The position numbers were made by a program, and so were the translations under genes. From Amblyornis subalaris (lineage: Eukaryota > Chordata > Aves > Passeriformes > Ptilonorhynchidae), in assembly GCA_018881555.1 (NCBI GenBank), contig JACAXG010000264.1, forward strand, positions 468,279-532,278: DNA of 64,000 nt, written 5' to 3'. Below, piece after piece: positions 24,340 through 35,600 of this stretch (the stretch's first letter is position 1; each line of letters begins with the position of its first letter). The notes beneath the pieces were generated by a model, which was not told the DNA's origin, made no database searches, and saw only the letters and a program-made list of their open reading frames with translations.

Positions 24340-25062
24340 TGTTGTGGCGAGCTCGGCCAGGTGGTAAAATGCCACAACCTTCCCGAAAGCGCTCCTGCGT
24401 CCGGCGGTGCCTCAGCGCAGTGTGTGGTGGTCGGTGAGATAGGTATGTCGCCTTCGCCTTGCAGGGGTTTCCTGGGGTTCGCAGCTGACGCCCTATCCCA
24501 CCCGCGCAGGTGGACGCGCAGACACACACACACACTTGCCTTAAGCCGGGAGTAAAGAGTCGGGACGGGCTCTTCNGAGGTAGAAGGTTTATTGCACGGG
24601 TCCAGGGACGAAGAGCCAAGAATACAGGGATATACAGGGTTTTATACTACATAAGATAGTGGCAGAGAGAACACTAGGAGGCAATAACATGAGGGTAGGC
24701 GGGAGGAGAGAAGGTGGGGTGACAATGTATAAACCAATGAGGGTAGGCGAGGGGAGGAGCAGGGGAACAAGGCATCGAGTGAGGGAGAACTCTCTAGAAC
24801 TTAACCATATAAAGAAACATAGATTGACAGGAACAAACCAACGAAATAGGGGGACACAACCTAGCAGGGCCTGGATGGGAGAGACCATCCTCATTACTAT
24901 ACCCTAGGGGAAGATGTTGGACCTCAGAGCCTTTATTCAGTATAACTCCTGGGCTCTCTGGCCCACAACACCNGGGCTCTTTGGCCCCACTGGCTCCTCG
25001 GTCCTTCTGTGGCTGGCCCTACCTCTGCAGCCTCTCCTGCTGCGGGCCCAGCCACCCCCACA
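24340..25062 (-). mobile_element. ERVK-like solo LTR with 6-bp TSD
   Basis: Seen: a 723-bp TG...CA element flanked on both sides by caagag (24334-24339 and 25063-25068). Read on the minus strand it starts TGTGGGGGTGGCTGGGCCCG and ends CGCCACAACA. A TATAAAA-type box (ttttata on plus, 24640-24646) and an AATAAA signal (tttatt on plus, 24588-24593) give a U3-R-U5 order in minus sense. It shares long similarity with the LTR at 45749-46498: the first ~80 bases, the agttctccctcactcga block, the TATA/R region and a TG dinucleotide run in U5. No gag, pol or env sequence adjoins it, so it is a solo LTR. The 6-bp TSD fits alpha/beta-retrovirus-like (ERVK) elements. The 135-codon minus frame across the edge and the 101-codon frame inside are not genes. 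Confidence 0.93.
24944..24987. repeat. 23-bp-offset duplication inside the LTR
   Basis: aactcctgggctctctggccc (24944-24964) recurs at 24967-24987 with a few substitutions and one N. The related LTR at 45749 has only one such segment near 45830, so the duplication is particular to this copy or its subfamily. Confidence 0.8.
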
Positions 25063-25070
25063 CAAGAGCA

Positions 25071-26562
25071 ATTAAGAGGCTAGTGAAAGAATTTTCCAAG
25101 CCACTTTCAAACAATTGCCAGCAGTCCTGGTTAACTGGATAAGTCTCAGTTGATTGGAAATTGACAACTGTGATGTGCATCTACAAGAAGAGTCAGAAGA
25201 ACAACCTGACGTCAGTACCAGGGAAGGTCATGGAGCAGATCATCCTGAATGTCAACATCTGGCATGTGCAGGACAACCAGGGGATCAGGTTGTCCAGGCA
25301 ACACGTGTTTATGAAAGTCAAGTCCCGCTTGACCAACCCAATCTCCTTCTATGACAAAGTGACCTGCTTAAGAAATGAGGAAAAGGCTGTGGATGTTGTC
25401 TGACTAGCCTTCATGAAGCTTTTGACACCATCTCCCACAACATTTTCCTGGGGAAACTGGAAGCCCATGGCTTGGGCAGGGGTACCCTTTTCTGGGTGAA
25501 AAACTGGCTAGATGGNTGGGCCCAGAGAGTGGTAATGAACGGAACTAAATTCAGTTGAAGGTCAGTCACCAGTGGGGTTCCCCAAGGCTCAGTATTGCGG
25601 CCAGTCCTGTTTAGTATCTTTATCAACTACCTGGATGAGGTGATTGAGTGCACCCTCAGTCAGTTTGCAGACTATGCAGGATTGTCGATCTGCTGGAGGT
25701 TAGGAAAGCTCTGCAGAGGGATCTGGGCAGGCTGGATCAATGGGTCGAGGCCAATTGTGTGACGGTCAACAAGGCGAAGTGCCAGATCCTGCGATTCGAT
25801 TGCAGCAACCCCATGCAGCAGTACAGGCTNGGGGCAGAGTGGCTGGTAAGGGCTGCCCAAGGGAAAAAGGACCTGGGTGTACTGTTTTACAGCTGGCTGG
25901 ATATGAGCTCGCGGTGTGCCTGGGTGGCCAAGAATGCCAATGGCATCCTGGCCTGTGTCAAGAGTAGTGTGGCCAGCATGACCAGGGCAGTGACTGTCCC
26001 TCTTGACTTGGCACTGGTGAGGCCACAACTCAAATCCTGTGTTCAGGTTTGGGCCCCTCATTTCAAAAAGGACATTGAGGTGCTGGAACATGTCCAACAA
26101 ACAGCAATGAAGCTGCTGAAAGGTCTGGATCACTGATCTTGTTAGGAGCGGCTGAGGGAGATGGGGTTATTTAGCCTGGAAAAGAGAAACCTCATGGGAA
26201 CCTCTGGTTCAGGGGAACCTCACTGCTCTCTATAACTACCAGAAAGGAGGTTGTAGTGAAGTGGGGGTCAGTCTGTTCTGCCATGTCTCAAGTCAAAGCA
26301 TGAGAGAAAATGGCCTTAAGTTGCATCAATGAAGGTTCAGATTAGATATTAGGAAACATCTTTTCACTGAAAGAATAGTTAGGCATTGCAATATATTGCC
26401 CAGGGAGGTGGTGGATTTGGAAGCCTCTGGAAGTGTTCAAGAGGTGTCTGGATGTGGCTCTTGGGGATATGGTTTAGGGGTGATTAAGGTGGTTCTGGGT
26501 TGATGGCTGGACTAGATGATCTTAAATGTCTCTTCCAATATTGATGATTCTGTGATTCTGTG
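25071..26562 (+). mobile_element. CR1 LINE, 5'-truncated, with 3' end
   Basis: Seen: CR1 reverse-transcriptase coding sequence from about 25077, followed by a 3' untranslated region that ends with the typical ggctggactagatgatctta ... tgattctgtgattctgtg tail at 26562. The element is 5'-truncated within the RT domain. Its truncated end lies within about 20 bp of the inserted solo LTR, whose TSD ends at 25068. The coding part is broken over three reading frames and is listed separately as a pseudogene. Known: CR1 is the dominant LINE of birds. Confidence 0.92.
25077..26136 (+). pseudogene. CR1 ORF2 reverse-transcriptase remnant, frameshifted
   Basis: Recognisable CR1 RT pieces appear in three different frames. 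First, from 25077, LVKEFSKPLSNNCQQSWLTG then a stop, then VDWK, YKKS and LTSVPGKVMEQII. Second, about 25568-25690, GVPQGSVL ... FINYLDE ... FADYA. Third, about 25683-26133, [11 protein letters not shown] ... KAKCQILRFDCSNP ... KKDLGVLF ... LALVRPQL ... KLLKGLDH. The catalytic box reads FADYA at 25664-25678, where the family has FADD, so the second essential aspartate is lost as well. Stops, at least two frameshifts and Ns (25516, 25830) rule out function. The enzyme would copy CR1 RNA at nicked genomic DNA. Confidence 0.9.
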
Positions 26563-29500
26563 AAGAATGGGTGCTATTGCTAACTATAACTACCTTTAAT
26601 TATTACAACTAATCATCAGCGTACTCTTAAGTTTTTCCCAAATCTTTCCTGTTCACCAAATACTGAAAGTATCTTTGACTTTTCAGACTAGAAAAAGAGG
26701 GTCAGGAAACTATTCATCTTTTCAGCACAAAGAAGGTGGAAGATTCTTTGGCAATTCTATCCTTCCCTCCTTTATTATCTATAGAAAGAGGATGTAAACT
26801 TGGGAATGTATATCAAGCTGGTGAGTCATGCTGATTAACAAATATTTAGCTGGGCTCATTTGCTTAACCTTAATGCTTGTCACATGTCATGCTACAAATT
26901 CCACTGTGCATTACAAAGGATTTGACATCATGGAAGTAATTATTCCAAAATGATCCTGATAGATTAAAAAAAAAAAGGTAATTTGGTCCTAAACCCAACA
27001 TTCTCTAATGAGAATGTTTCTGGGTCTGCAAATCCATAGTCATGTTTTATTTATAGCCTGCCTATGATTCATCATTATAGAGTTTCTTTCACATTTTGAA
27101 ACAAAAATTGTTCTTCCATGCACGAGTGTTTTTAGATAACCACAGCTGCTCCTCACTAGCTGCTGTTTCAATAGCAGAAAGCCTAACACTAGTATTCTTA
27201 TGCATCTTTACTCCTATCTGCTCATATTCAAACGTATTTCACCACACACAATCAATTCCATTGTGAGGACTTCAGGCAGCAGCCACAGCAGCCAGCATTT
27301 GGCTTGTCAGCAAAACCCCTTTTCATTCTAAAGAGGAACAGCTGATGGAATGAAACTTTGCTGCTGGCTANAAAGCCTTGAAAGGATTGTGCTGTCCCAG
27401 CTCTGCCCTGGGCATGCCAAAATGCCTCTGAAGATATTTAAGGTGATTGTCAGAAGCTCTGCTGGGTAGGCAGCAAAGAAAGGCAGGACACTACTTAGCC
27501 CTTCTGCTGCTTTAGCATTAAGGGCTGCAATTTGATTTTTTCCATGTATTGTTTGCTGGGTGATAAAAGGAAGAACTGTCTAAAGTGATTTGTCATTGAG
27601 AAAATGATTTTTGGAGGTTTTGTGGTTGTAGTTAACATTTCTGCTCTCTTGGTTTAAGAGCCTTCTCTGCAAATGGGCAAGTTTACAGGTTGTTTAAGAA
27701 GCAAAGCTTGAGCTAAACGTTTCTGGTAATTGTGTCCCGACAATAAATTTTGGTCATCTCTGCACACACATTTCTCCCTATATGTACCTAGAAAGCTTTG
27801 TTTCCACTGGGATAAAACCCTGTTGAACCTTCTGGGCTGCAGGGGAAGTGTTTATCAACAGATTCTTTTGCACTTTCAGATACCATACCAGGTTATTATT
27901 ATGCCCACATGTGCTCTTTCAGAACCTGATCAGACTTGAATTGAGAGAGACTGAGTTGACGACCAGCTCACCTACTCTGGCATTTCTTATTGTGTACCTC
28001 TACAGACAATGCTGGAGAAGTGAGATTACAGCTTCACACATATGACTGTCATAGCCTCATCAGATGGAACTGGTTTGTTGTCTCCCTTTTGTTTGGCTCA
28101 ATGTTGGAGATGGGTACAAATAAAACTTTGATCAATGGCAGTGGGGATGCAGAGGTGATTGAGTGGCAAAGCAGTGCTTGCTGCACTTGTGGTGCTTTGT
28201 GAGTCGAAAACAACTGAAGTGTTGTGACTATAATCAGGACATCTGAGGAACCCGTAGGATGAGTTTGTAATCTTGGCCTAAGGTTGTAACATGAATGCTC
28301 TTGTCACTTATACTACTGGCAGCTTACTGCTGTCTGGCAGCTTGGAGAAGGCAGAAAAAGCTGTAGGGAGTAGTTAAGTGGATGACTTTTGACTCCCTGT
28401 AAATAGAAAAGGAAAAATTCAGGTCTTTGAGCAGTACAGTAGCTCCAGTATTTGCAAGTCTTCTGTTTCATTCCTCTGAGCAGTCAGAAGACTTGTCTCT
28501 TTCAAGAGATCCTTTTCAAGAGTATTGTGATTATATGGACCTACAGTGCAAAATGTCTCGTACTGCATGAGTACTTTTTCTAGTGCCCATAAAAATAACA
28601 TATACACCCATGAAAGTAGAGCAGTTTCACATAAATTCTGCTTTTTTCATTAAGAACTACATGTCCATACTTATTCACTAAATATGTATTTCAACAAAAA
28701 ACAATAGTCATCAAAAAGAAGAGATTTCTTTTCATGAGAGAAGGTATCACAGACAAAATGTTCATACTGGGATCACTTTTCTGCTGTTGCTAATCCTATA
28801 TTCAAAGTCTTTGGGAAACAGTTGCATGCATTTTCTATTTGTTTTGTATGTTCTCAGTGCAAAATACAAGCATGATTTCTTTACCTCTTTCAGTTTGCTT
28901 TCAGCATAAGTTGTTTTTGTATAAATTTATTTTCTGTGCCAAATTTGTATGGAGATTATCTCTTAAATATGCTAAGTGGAGAGGTCAGAGCATTCTCTAT
29001 TTGTTAAACAAATTAGTGTTAGAGGTTCTGTACAGTTCCAACTCAGAAAACACGAGAAAGGCAGTGAGGGAGAGAAGCAGTTAGAAAAACACAATGAAAG
29101 TATTTTGTACCTCAAAAATCATAGAGTTGCTAATAGAAAACTCAGCTTTGCCAAAAAAATTCCATGTGAATTCGTTTAAGCTAAAATATAAACACCTCTC
29201 TGACTGCCCCACTCACAGCAGAATATAGATAAAGTATTTCTTTAAAATGTGACCTTAGAAATCTGAACCTGGTAATTGGTGGTAACTGGGGAACAACTGA
29301 AGATCTTTGATCTCTGATTAGTGTGGGTAAAGATCCATGCGTATTTGGATATATAGCTGAAGCTGATCCCATCTATGCTTTGCTCTCTTTCCATCTCACA
29401 AGAAAACCTTTGGTCTATCCTGCTTCTTTGAACAGGCAACCAAGGCTCTTAACATACAGACCACTTCCCTCCCTCTCTCTCCTTCAATTCCCAGTTTGCC

Positions 29501-30246
29501 TCCAGCCATGTTTAGCCCTTCCCTTCAGGATACGTGCACATGCATGACTGCTATTGCATGACTGAGCATATATCCAGGGCTTCATGAAAAGCTCTGATCA
29601 GCAGTGGATTTACAAAGATACACAGGGGTTTAATGCCAGGGTAGCAGGGTAGTCTCGCCTGCAAATTTATGACTTTCAAAGAAAACCAAGTAGGGTAACT
29701 TTCACGTTCATTGCATAAGAAATCCTTACGGTAATCTTAAACTTTGATGAGTAAGAGGAGTGATGAAATGAGGAACAGTCTTATGTGAAGAAATGGACTG
29801 TTTGAAAGAGCGGGAAAAGTTGAAAGATCTAGAGGCAAAGAATTGCTGATTGATCAGCCATCATGACAGAAAAACAGGAAATAGACAAAAAGTAGAAAAA
29901 AAAAGTAACAGTCCCTGTAGAAGGAATAGCAAATTTGAAAAGGGAAAAAAGACCAAAGGAAAAAGGTATAAGGCTTCTGATTGCTCTTTTGATGGTGGTA
30001 GTTCTTTTATTACAGGCATCAATAAAATAAGTCTGCTTACCTAGCGGCTGTGGTGATTTACAACTTTACTGCCTGGGGGCGCTTGTTACCATCTTCTGTT
30101 GGAGGCTACCCAGCCCAGCTGCCCCAGCAGAGCAGCTACAACAGCAATGGCCTCCCCTCTCCCCTTTGGCTATCTGGCAGTCTGTGTTTGATTGCCAGGA
30201 GTAATAAGCTTAAGTTTACCTACATGACTTCTCACTAAAGCAGGTG
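26563..30246. other. A+T-rich sequence without recognisable genes
   Basis: No gene or transposon was recognised. The stretch 26815-26965 holds a dense set of transcription-factor-like words and is discussed as a finding. An LTR-like but unassignable block begins about 30049. Frames are short and without motifs. Confidence 0.5.
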
Positions 30247-30341
30247 GGATCCATGCACACAGTGAGTAAAGCAAAAATGGTTCATACACACGAAGAATAA
30301 AACAGACAGGGTTCATGCACAGTCACATAAGCTGCAGGTCC
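30247..30341. repeat. Imperfect tandem repeat, ~31-32-bp unit, about 3 copies
   Basis: Units begin ggatccatgcacac (30247), ggttcatacacac (30279) and ggttcatgcacag (30310), that is, at steps of 32 and 31 bases. A weaker fourth copy, agtccgtgtacacagtc, follows near 30350. Copies are diverged in their second halves. Confidence 0.6.
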
Positions 30342-31220
30342 AGCAGTTAAAGTCCGTGTACACAGTCCCACCAGATGGCACAGTGGGAACCTCTGGCAGA
30401 AGACTGAGAGGTGCTAAAGTATTTTTGCAGCCGCAACAACTCAGAAGCTTTTGAGGGAGTCATACGTCTGTTAGGTGAGGTGAGGTTTCCAGTCAAATAA
30501 ATAAGGTGTTTCTTCACTGGAACCACTTTTTACAATGTTGCCATACTTTGTATTCATTTATTCTGAAAAAATTGAAAAAAGCCATAGATTTTTTATCCTC
30601 AGTTTGTGAAGCATGGGAGAACCAAATGAAACTTGCACTGCAGCACAGCTAACACATTTACGGAAGGATATCGATGTTTCAGGGTCCTTATATGAAATCT
30701 CTGTGAAGCTGCAGGGGTGAAGAAGTGGGCCTCACAATTCAGTTAGATTATTGTATTAAAAATGTTCTCTGAAGTATAATACAAGTAAGTCACCAGAGGA
30801 AAAAATAAAAGATGCATTGGACCAAGAACATGCATTATGGTATGATTGGTATCATAATTCCTGGGAAAAATAAATCAAAATGATATATTTCCTTTTTGAA
30901 AGCTAATGGATATGCATTCTCTGCCTGGAGCTCTGGTCAAACTTGCATTCTACAGAAAATAAATTAAAATTTTCTGAAGTTAAACCTGGGAAAAGAAAAC
31001 TTTTGCATGATGGATTTTTTTTTTACTTGAACCAGTGTATATGATTAAAGTTAATTTGAATGCACTGGTTTGGAAGCTCCAGCTATTTTAAAAAGTCATC
31101 AAAGAGGTATATACAATCATTTGAGAACAAAAATATAATTTCACCGTTTGTTCATAATATTCTAATTTTTTCCTCAAAATTTTGCTGAAAGTGATGGAAA
31201 ATGAATTGGTATCAAATATT
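30342..31220. other. No recognisable feature
   Basis: A+T-rich sequence. No gene, LTR or LINE was seen. Confidence 0.5.
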
Positions 31221-31382
31221 AGGACCAAAATTTTCAAATTTGAGCACCTAAAATTAGATTCCTAACTCCATATTTAAATAGCTAAATATAAGTAGCCCGA
31301 TTTTCAGAGCTGCTGAGCAATCCCAGCTGCCACTGAAATCAGTGGGAGCTTTGGGTAAATACCAGATTGCCTATTTAGGCTC
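31221..31382. repeat. Possible ancient amniote repeat with internal hairpin
   Basis: The sequence follows a pattern I recall from old dispersed repeats of archosaurs and turtles: 'ttttcaaatttgagcaccta', 'cctaactccatatttaaata', 'ccgattttcagagctgctga', then a 12-bp inverted repeat, agctgccactga (31325-31336) and tcagtgggagct (31339-31350), with one mismatch and a 2-base loop. The repetition of this style of sequence elsewhere is from memory; no second copy was found in the window. Family name and strand are unassigned. Confidence 0.45.
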
Positions 31383-31779
31383 ATTATCATGTAAAGACTA
31401 AATAGGGATTGGGACATTTTAGCCAATGTTACTAAAGAAGGTTATTGTGGTAGGACTGGGATCTGTAGAAGGGCATAGAAAACTCTCAGTGACTTTCAGA
31501 GACCAAGCTGCTGCTTATGTGGGCACAAACCCTTCCTGAGCCATCTTGCCCATTACCTTAAACCATAAGAAAAGGGCCTCATGCCACTTTTGAATGGTCT
31601 CTGGCAACTAGCTTGCAATTGCTGTCCTAGAAAAATCATTGTCCTAGTAAAATCATTTATTGTCTAAAGACTTTTCTTGATGTATAGGCTTAACCAAACC
31701 TTTTCAGCTTCCTTCCCTTCCGTTCCCGCTCTTTGAAATTCAAGGTGCCTATTTCACTTCTCTCTGTCCTCCTTCTGAG

Positions 31780-32310
31780 GTGTGCCCTCCAACAGCACCA
31801 TCCAGCTGTGCGCGGGCACCGGCACCTGTCCCCAGCCTGCTGGCAGTGGCCGAGAGGGGCAGCCCTGCAGCACTGCCTGCCTGTGGCTGCTGCCCACCGC
31901 TCCCACTTTCCAGGCCTGGGGAGAGCTTGCGTGTGGCTCTGTGCAGTTCTGGGTAAAGGCAGCTGGGACTGGACTCACAACATTTCTTGCATTTCTTGCA
32001 TTTTTTCTATGCAAGGTGGTTTGAGACAATAGCACAACTCCCACGCTCCCTCGCTCTGGGAGAAGAGAGGCTTTCTTGTATGGGCGCTGCCCCGGGACCT
32101 GCACTCTCGGCCTGTATTTATTGAAGTAGTGTTGTCTGATGTTGTTGGTTTGCCATAATTTCCTCAAGCCTCTTTCTCTACAATAAGAGTTGTGCAATGT
32201 TTATCTTTACTCCACATGGCTTTGGCAGCCTCAAAAGCTTCTCTGAGCCCTCCGCAGAGCCCAGGAGGCTGCTGCCGGCCGTTCTCCCTCTCTGCCGAGC
32301 CCTGCAGCGA
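31780..32310. other. GC-richer patch with raised CpG, possible regulatory or exonic DNA
   Basis: By eye about 16 CpG dinucleotides fall in roughly 530 bases, far denser than in the neighbouring A+T-rich DNA but below a classical CpG island. GC-rich blocks (gcgcgggcaccggcacc near 31809; ctgccggccgttctc near 32272) enclose a mixed middle, ggtttgccataatttcctca at about 32147. A 147-codon minus frame (31754-32197) and two ~80-99-codon plus frames overlap and show no known domain. It could be a promoter or first exon, conserved non-coding DNA or an unrecognised repeat. Confidence 0.35.
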
Positions 32311-32585
32311 CTGGGTTACTGCTGATTATGAAATGAAACAAAAGAGAAGCAGCTTCCATTGAACATGAAATAGATGCAAAGATCAAAGAAGAAACAAACA
32401 AAACACAACTTGAAAGAGAACAATTCAAAGTGTCAAGCAGATGCTTTATTTTCCCTACCTTGTGGTACAGATGCAGAGCAAAGCCTCAAGTCACTGAAGT
32501 CAACATCCAACCTGACAGGAGCCAGGATTCCACTTCCAGTGTTTTAGTCCCTTTTTTATGTCAGAAATCCTACATTCCTTATGTT

Positions 32586-32660
32586 TTGGTCTTTTTGTTT
32601 TGTTTTGGTTTTTTGGTGTTTTTGTTGTTGTTGTTTTGTTTTGTTCGTTTGGTTTTTTTT
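32586..32660. repeat. Low-complexity T/G tract (GTTTT-like)
   Basis: A run built of ttttg, gttt and gttg words on the plus strand, with no regular period. Frames through it give artificial Phe/Leu/Val- or Lys/Asn/Thr-rich peptides. Confidence 0.85.
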
Positions 32661-35600
32661 TCTCATTCCACTTAATTTTCACAGCCAAGGGAACTCTGCT
32701 TTTTAACACAGTTCCCAGTCTTTGCTAGTAGTAAGGTGGATATTCTGTAAACCTTGTAAACCTTGCTTTCATCAGGCTTGTGACCTTCAAGTATTATATT
32801 TCTGTTTAGCTTCTGGAAGCTCATATAACTGTCTTGGTCTCATTTCAGGTTGCAACAGGATCTGGCAAAATCTAATTTCTTTAAGTTGCTAATGTTCTTT
32901 TTGATGGTAATAATTTCACTAGGCTTTAGCAGTTTGTATTCAAGTCTTCCATGTAAAATAACTTCTTTAAAAAAAATAATTATTAGTTNACCTTCTTGGT
33001 AAAAATACAGAGATGGACTGTTAATATTTCAAAACGGAAGAAGAGTAAGAAAATTTTTGTTTTGTTTATTTTTTAAGGAAAAAAAATCAAATTTGGATTA
33101 ATATAACTGAGAAATTTAAATGCCTCCATGCCTGGGAGTAGGTGATTCTTGGGAGAAGTCAGAAGAAGAGACTCCTATTTTTGTATCAGTATAACTTTCT
33201 GTGCTGAAAGGAAGTAAAATTTGTACTCAAAGTCAGTGGACAAATTGCTGAACTTAAAGACATTGAGCACAAATAAAAGAGAACAGAATGTTTTCAAAGG
33301 CATTTATAATCATCACAGCGTGAATATTGATGGACAAAGATGAGGACATTAGGTTTTCTGAAGTGCCTGAGTGAATTATTAGCCTGAGAATCACTGAACT
33401 TGCATGATGATTTGAGACACCTGCCTGGTGTGATGCAACACTGCGCAGTCACCCCTGTGTTCTTCTCAGTTGGTCCTAAGGTATTTTGACAGGAATTTAC
33501 TACAGAGAGACAATACTGAATGGAATAGCACGGATTTGTGACAATAAGGAAGGGGGAACACTTAGAAGAATTTCATGACACTTAGAGTGAAAATGGTCTG
33601 GAAGGAAGAAAATAGGGAGTAGATAAAAGAGTAATATATAGAAATGCTATACCAAATAGGCTATATCAAATCCAAGAATGGATTTTCAGATATTCAGAGG
33701 TGAATTGTTTTCCACTGTTATTTCTAATGATGATGATAGAGATTATATTTTGATACAGTAAGTTACAAACAAATATCTTGTCTGACAAATGTTACTTATA
33801 GTTTTCATTGACAATATTCCTGTCATTGCTGCTAGATGGTATTGCCTCCCTCTCATACTACTTCACCATCTCTTACAAAAATGGATCTTACAAGAGTTTC
33901 TGCCTCTCCCCATCCTTCTGCTGTCCCACCATTAATTTCCCCTTTCCTGTCACAGCCTCTTTCCTGTTCTGAGGTCTGTGGACTATTATCTGCCTCTCAC
34001 CTCTTCAGTCCCTGCTATTTCAAGCTCTCTTTCCTCCTTTATTTCTGTTCTCATTATCTCAGCCTCACCTTCAACTCTGTTGGCTCCTGTCCCACTGCCT
34101 GCAAGCATGCTCTTGCATATTCTATGTCAAAATAAGGCTTCTTTATTCAACTTGCCCACTTACAATCCTATCTCCTTCCTCACCTTTGTTTTCAGCACTC
34201 TAGGGCCCAGATCCAAGGTTCTATTTAGGCTCCTAACTTGTCCTTGAATGCCTAAAAGTATTTTGAATGCAGTAGCGCCTCAGTTTTCTATTCTTAGTTC
34301 TCATGATGACCTTTTAAATGTCCCCTGTACCTTGTGACAGCTGAATTACTTTTTTGGGAAACAATACTTACATGCTTTGGTTCTTTATGGAAGAATAAAG
34401 ACCGTAACAATCGAGTACATTGTACTTGTGCTCCTACAGCCCCAGCATCTCTCCCCTAATTGTAGCTACTTCCAAGATGGAGCTGAGAGGAAACTTCTTA
34501 CTACATTCATATTGGACCAATCACAAATTAGTTCACAAAAATAAAAGGAGAAATGAAGAGTCATTCCTATGTTCATTGTATTGTCTCTCCNTCAACAAGA
34601 AATCTTCCCATATTTTAACAAGACTTATTCAACCCTTCTATAAATCTGCAGTCAAATAGGCTCCTAAGCTGAACTAACTAACAGGACAATGACATACATT
34701 ACTGCTTCACAATAAGCACATCTTAAGGTTGCTAACAAGCTTAATTCTGTGGAAACAGTGTCCAGAACACAGAGGAGAAGTGAGCAGCTCAACACAAAGG
34801 ACAGAGACAGATGGAAGGAATTCTGCCAGCAAGCATGGAGAGAAAAACATTCCTACACTGGGATTTTGAGTTGCATAGGCAGAGCCGTTGAACTACTTGA
34901 TGGCTGCAACACACATTCCAGAGGATCCAGAGAGAGGACCTGGGTGTTGCAATGTGTCATATCAGAGCATCTTTTGAAGTTGTAGCCACCTAGCAGTATT
35001 CGCAATACAATTCTTAGAAACCCGGTTATGAGGGTCTATGAACTGGGATTCACAAAATCCAGCTGCTGGAGAAGGCAATCGGGAAGTGCTATGAATCAGA
35101 GCATTTGAATGCTTTTCTTGCTTGTTAGCCTTTCAAGTCACAAGCAGTTGCAGAAAATGATCCCATCTTATTCATTCCTTTGGGACTAATGATGCTGAAC
35201 TGTTTGCTGGAGTCAAAAAAAGATAAAACCAAGTCCTCAGTTAAAAAAAAAATTACAAGGCATTAGTTTTACCTCCTAAAGCTGGCTGTGAGGAACAGGG
35301 AGACACTTAGCAATACCAAGGAATTGGTGTTTTCCTTAATAACTCCCTAGCTTGTCAGAAGCTGGCAGAGGTGCTATAAAGATCTGAGTTCTGTGTTTAG
35401 ACGTCTGAGGTCAGCCAGCCAAGGTTCCTTCTTTGGATTCAGCTCACAGGTGTTATCCTCTTAGTTGTGCCTGACAGTATTTTATGTTTCTTAACTTTGC
35501 ACATGAATGGTTAATGGCCTGTAACAAATTTTGGAAGGACACCTAAAACAGAGCAAAACTGTAGAATAATGGTTGCTCTTGGTACATTTGTACATGCAGC

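Noticed and set aside
24361..24907. Frames of 64-135 codons near 24.3-24.9 kb
   Set aside because: They lie within the solo LTR or across its edge.
30247..30370. CRISPR-like array
   Set aside because: The repeats are imperfect, without spacers, and the DNA is vertebrate. It is an ordinary tandem repeat.
31754..32197. 147-codon minus frame as a gene
   Set aside because: No known domain. Kept only as a part of the CpG-richer patch.
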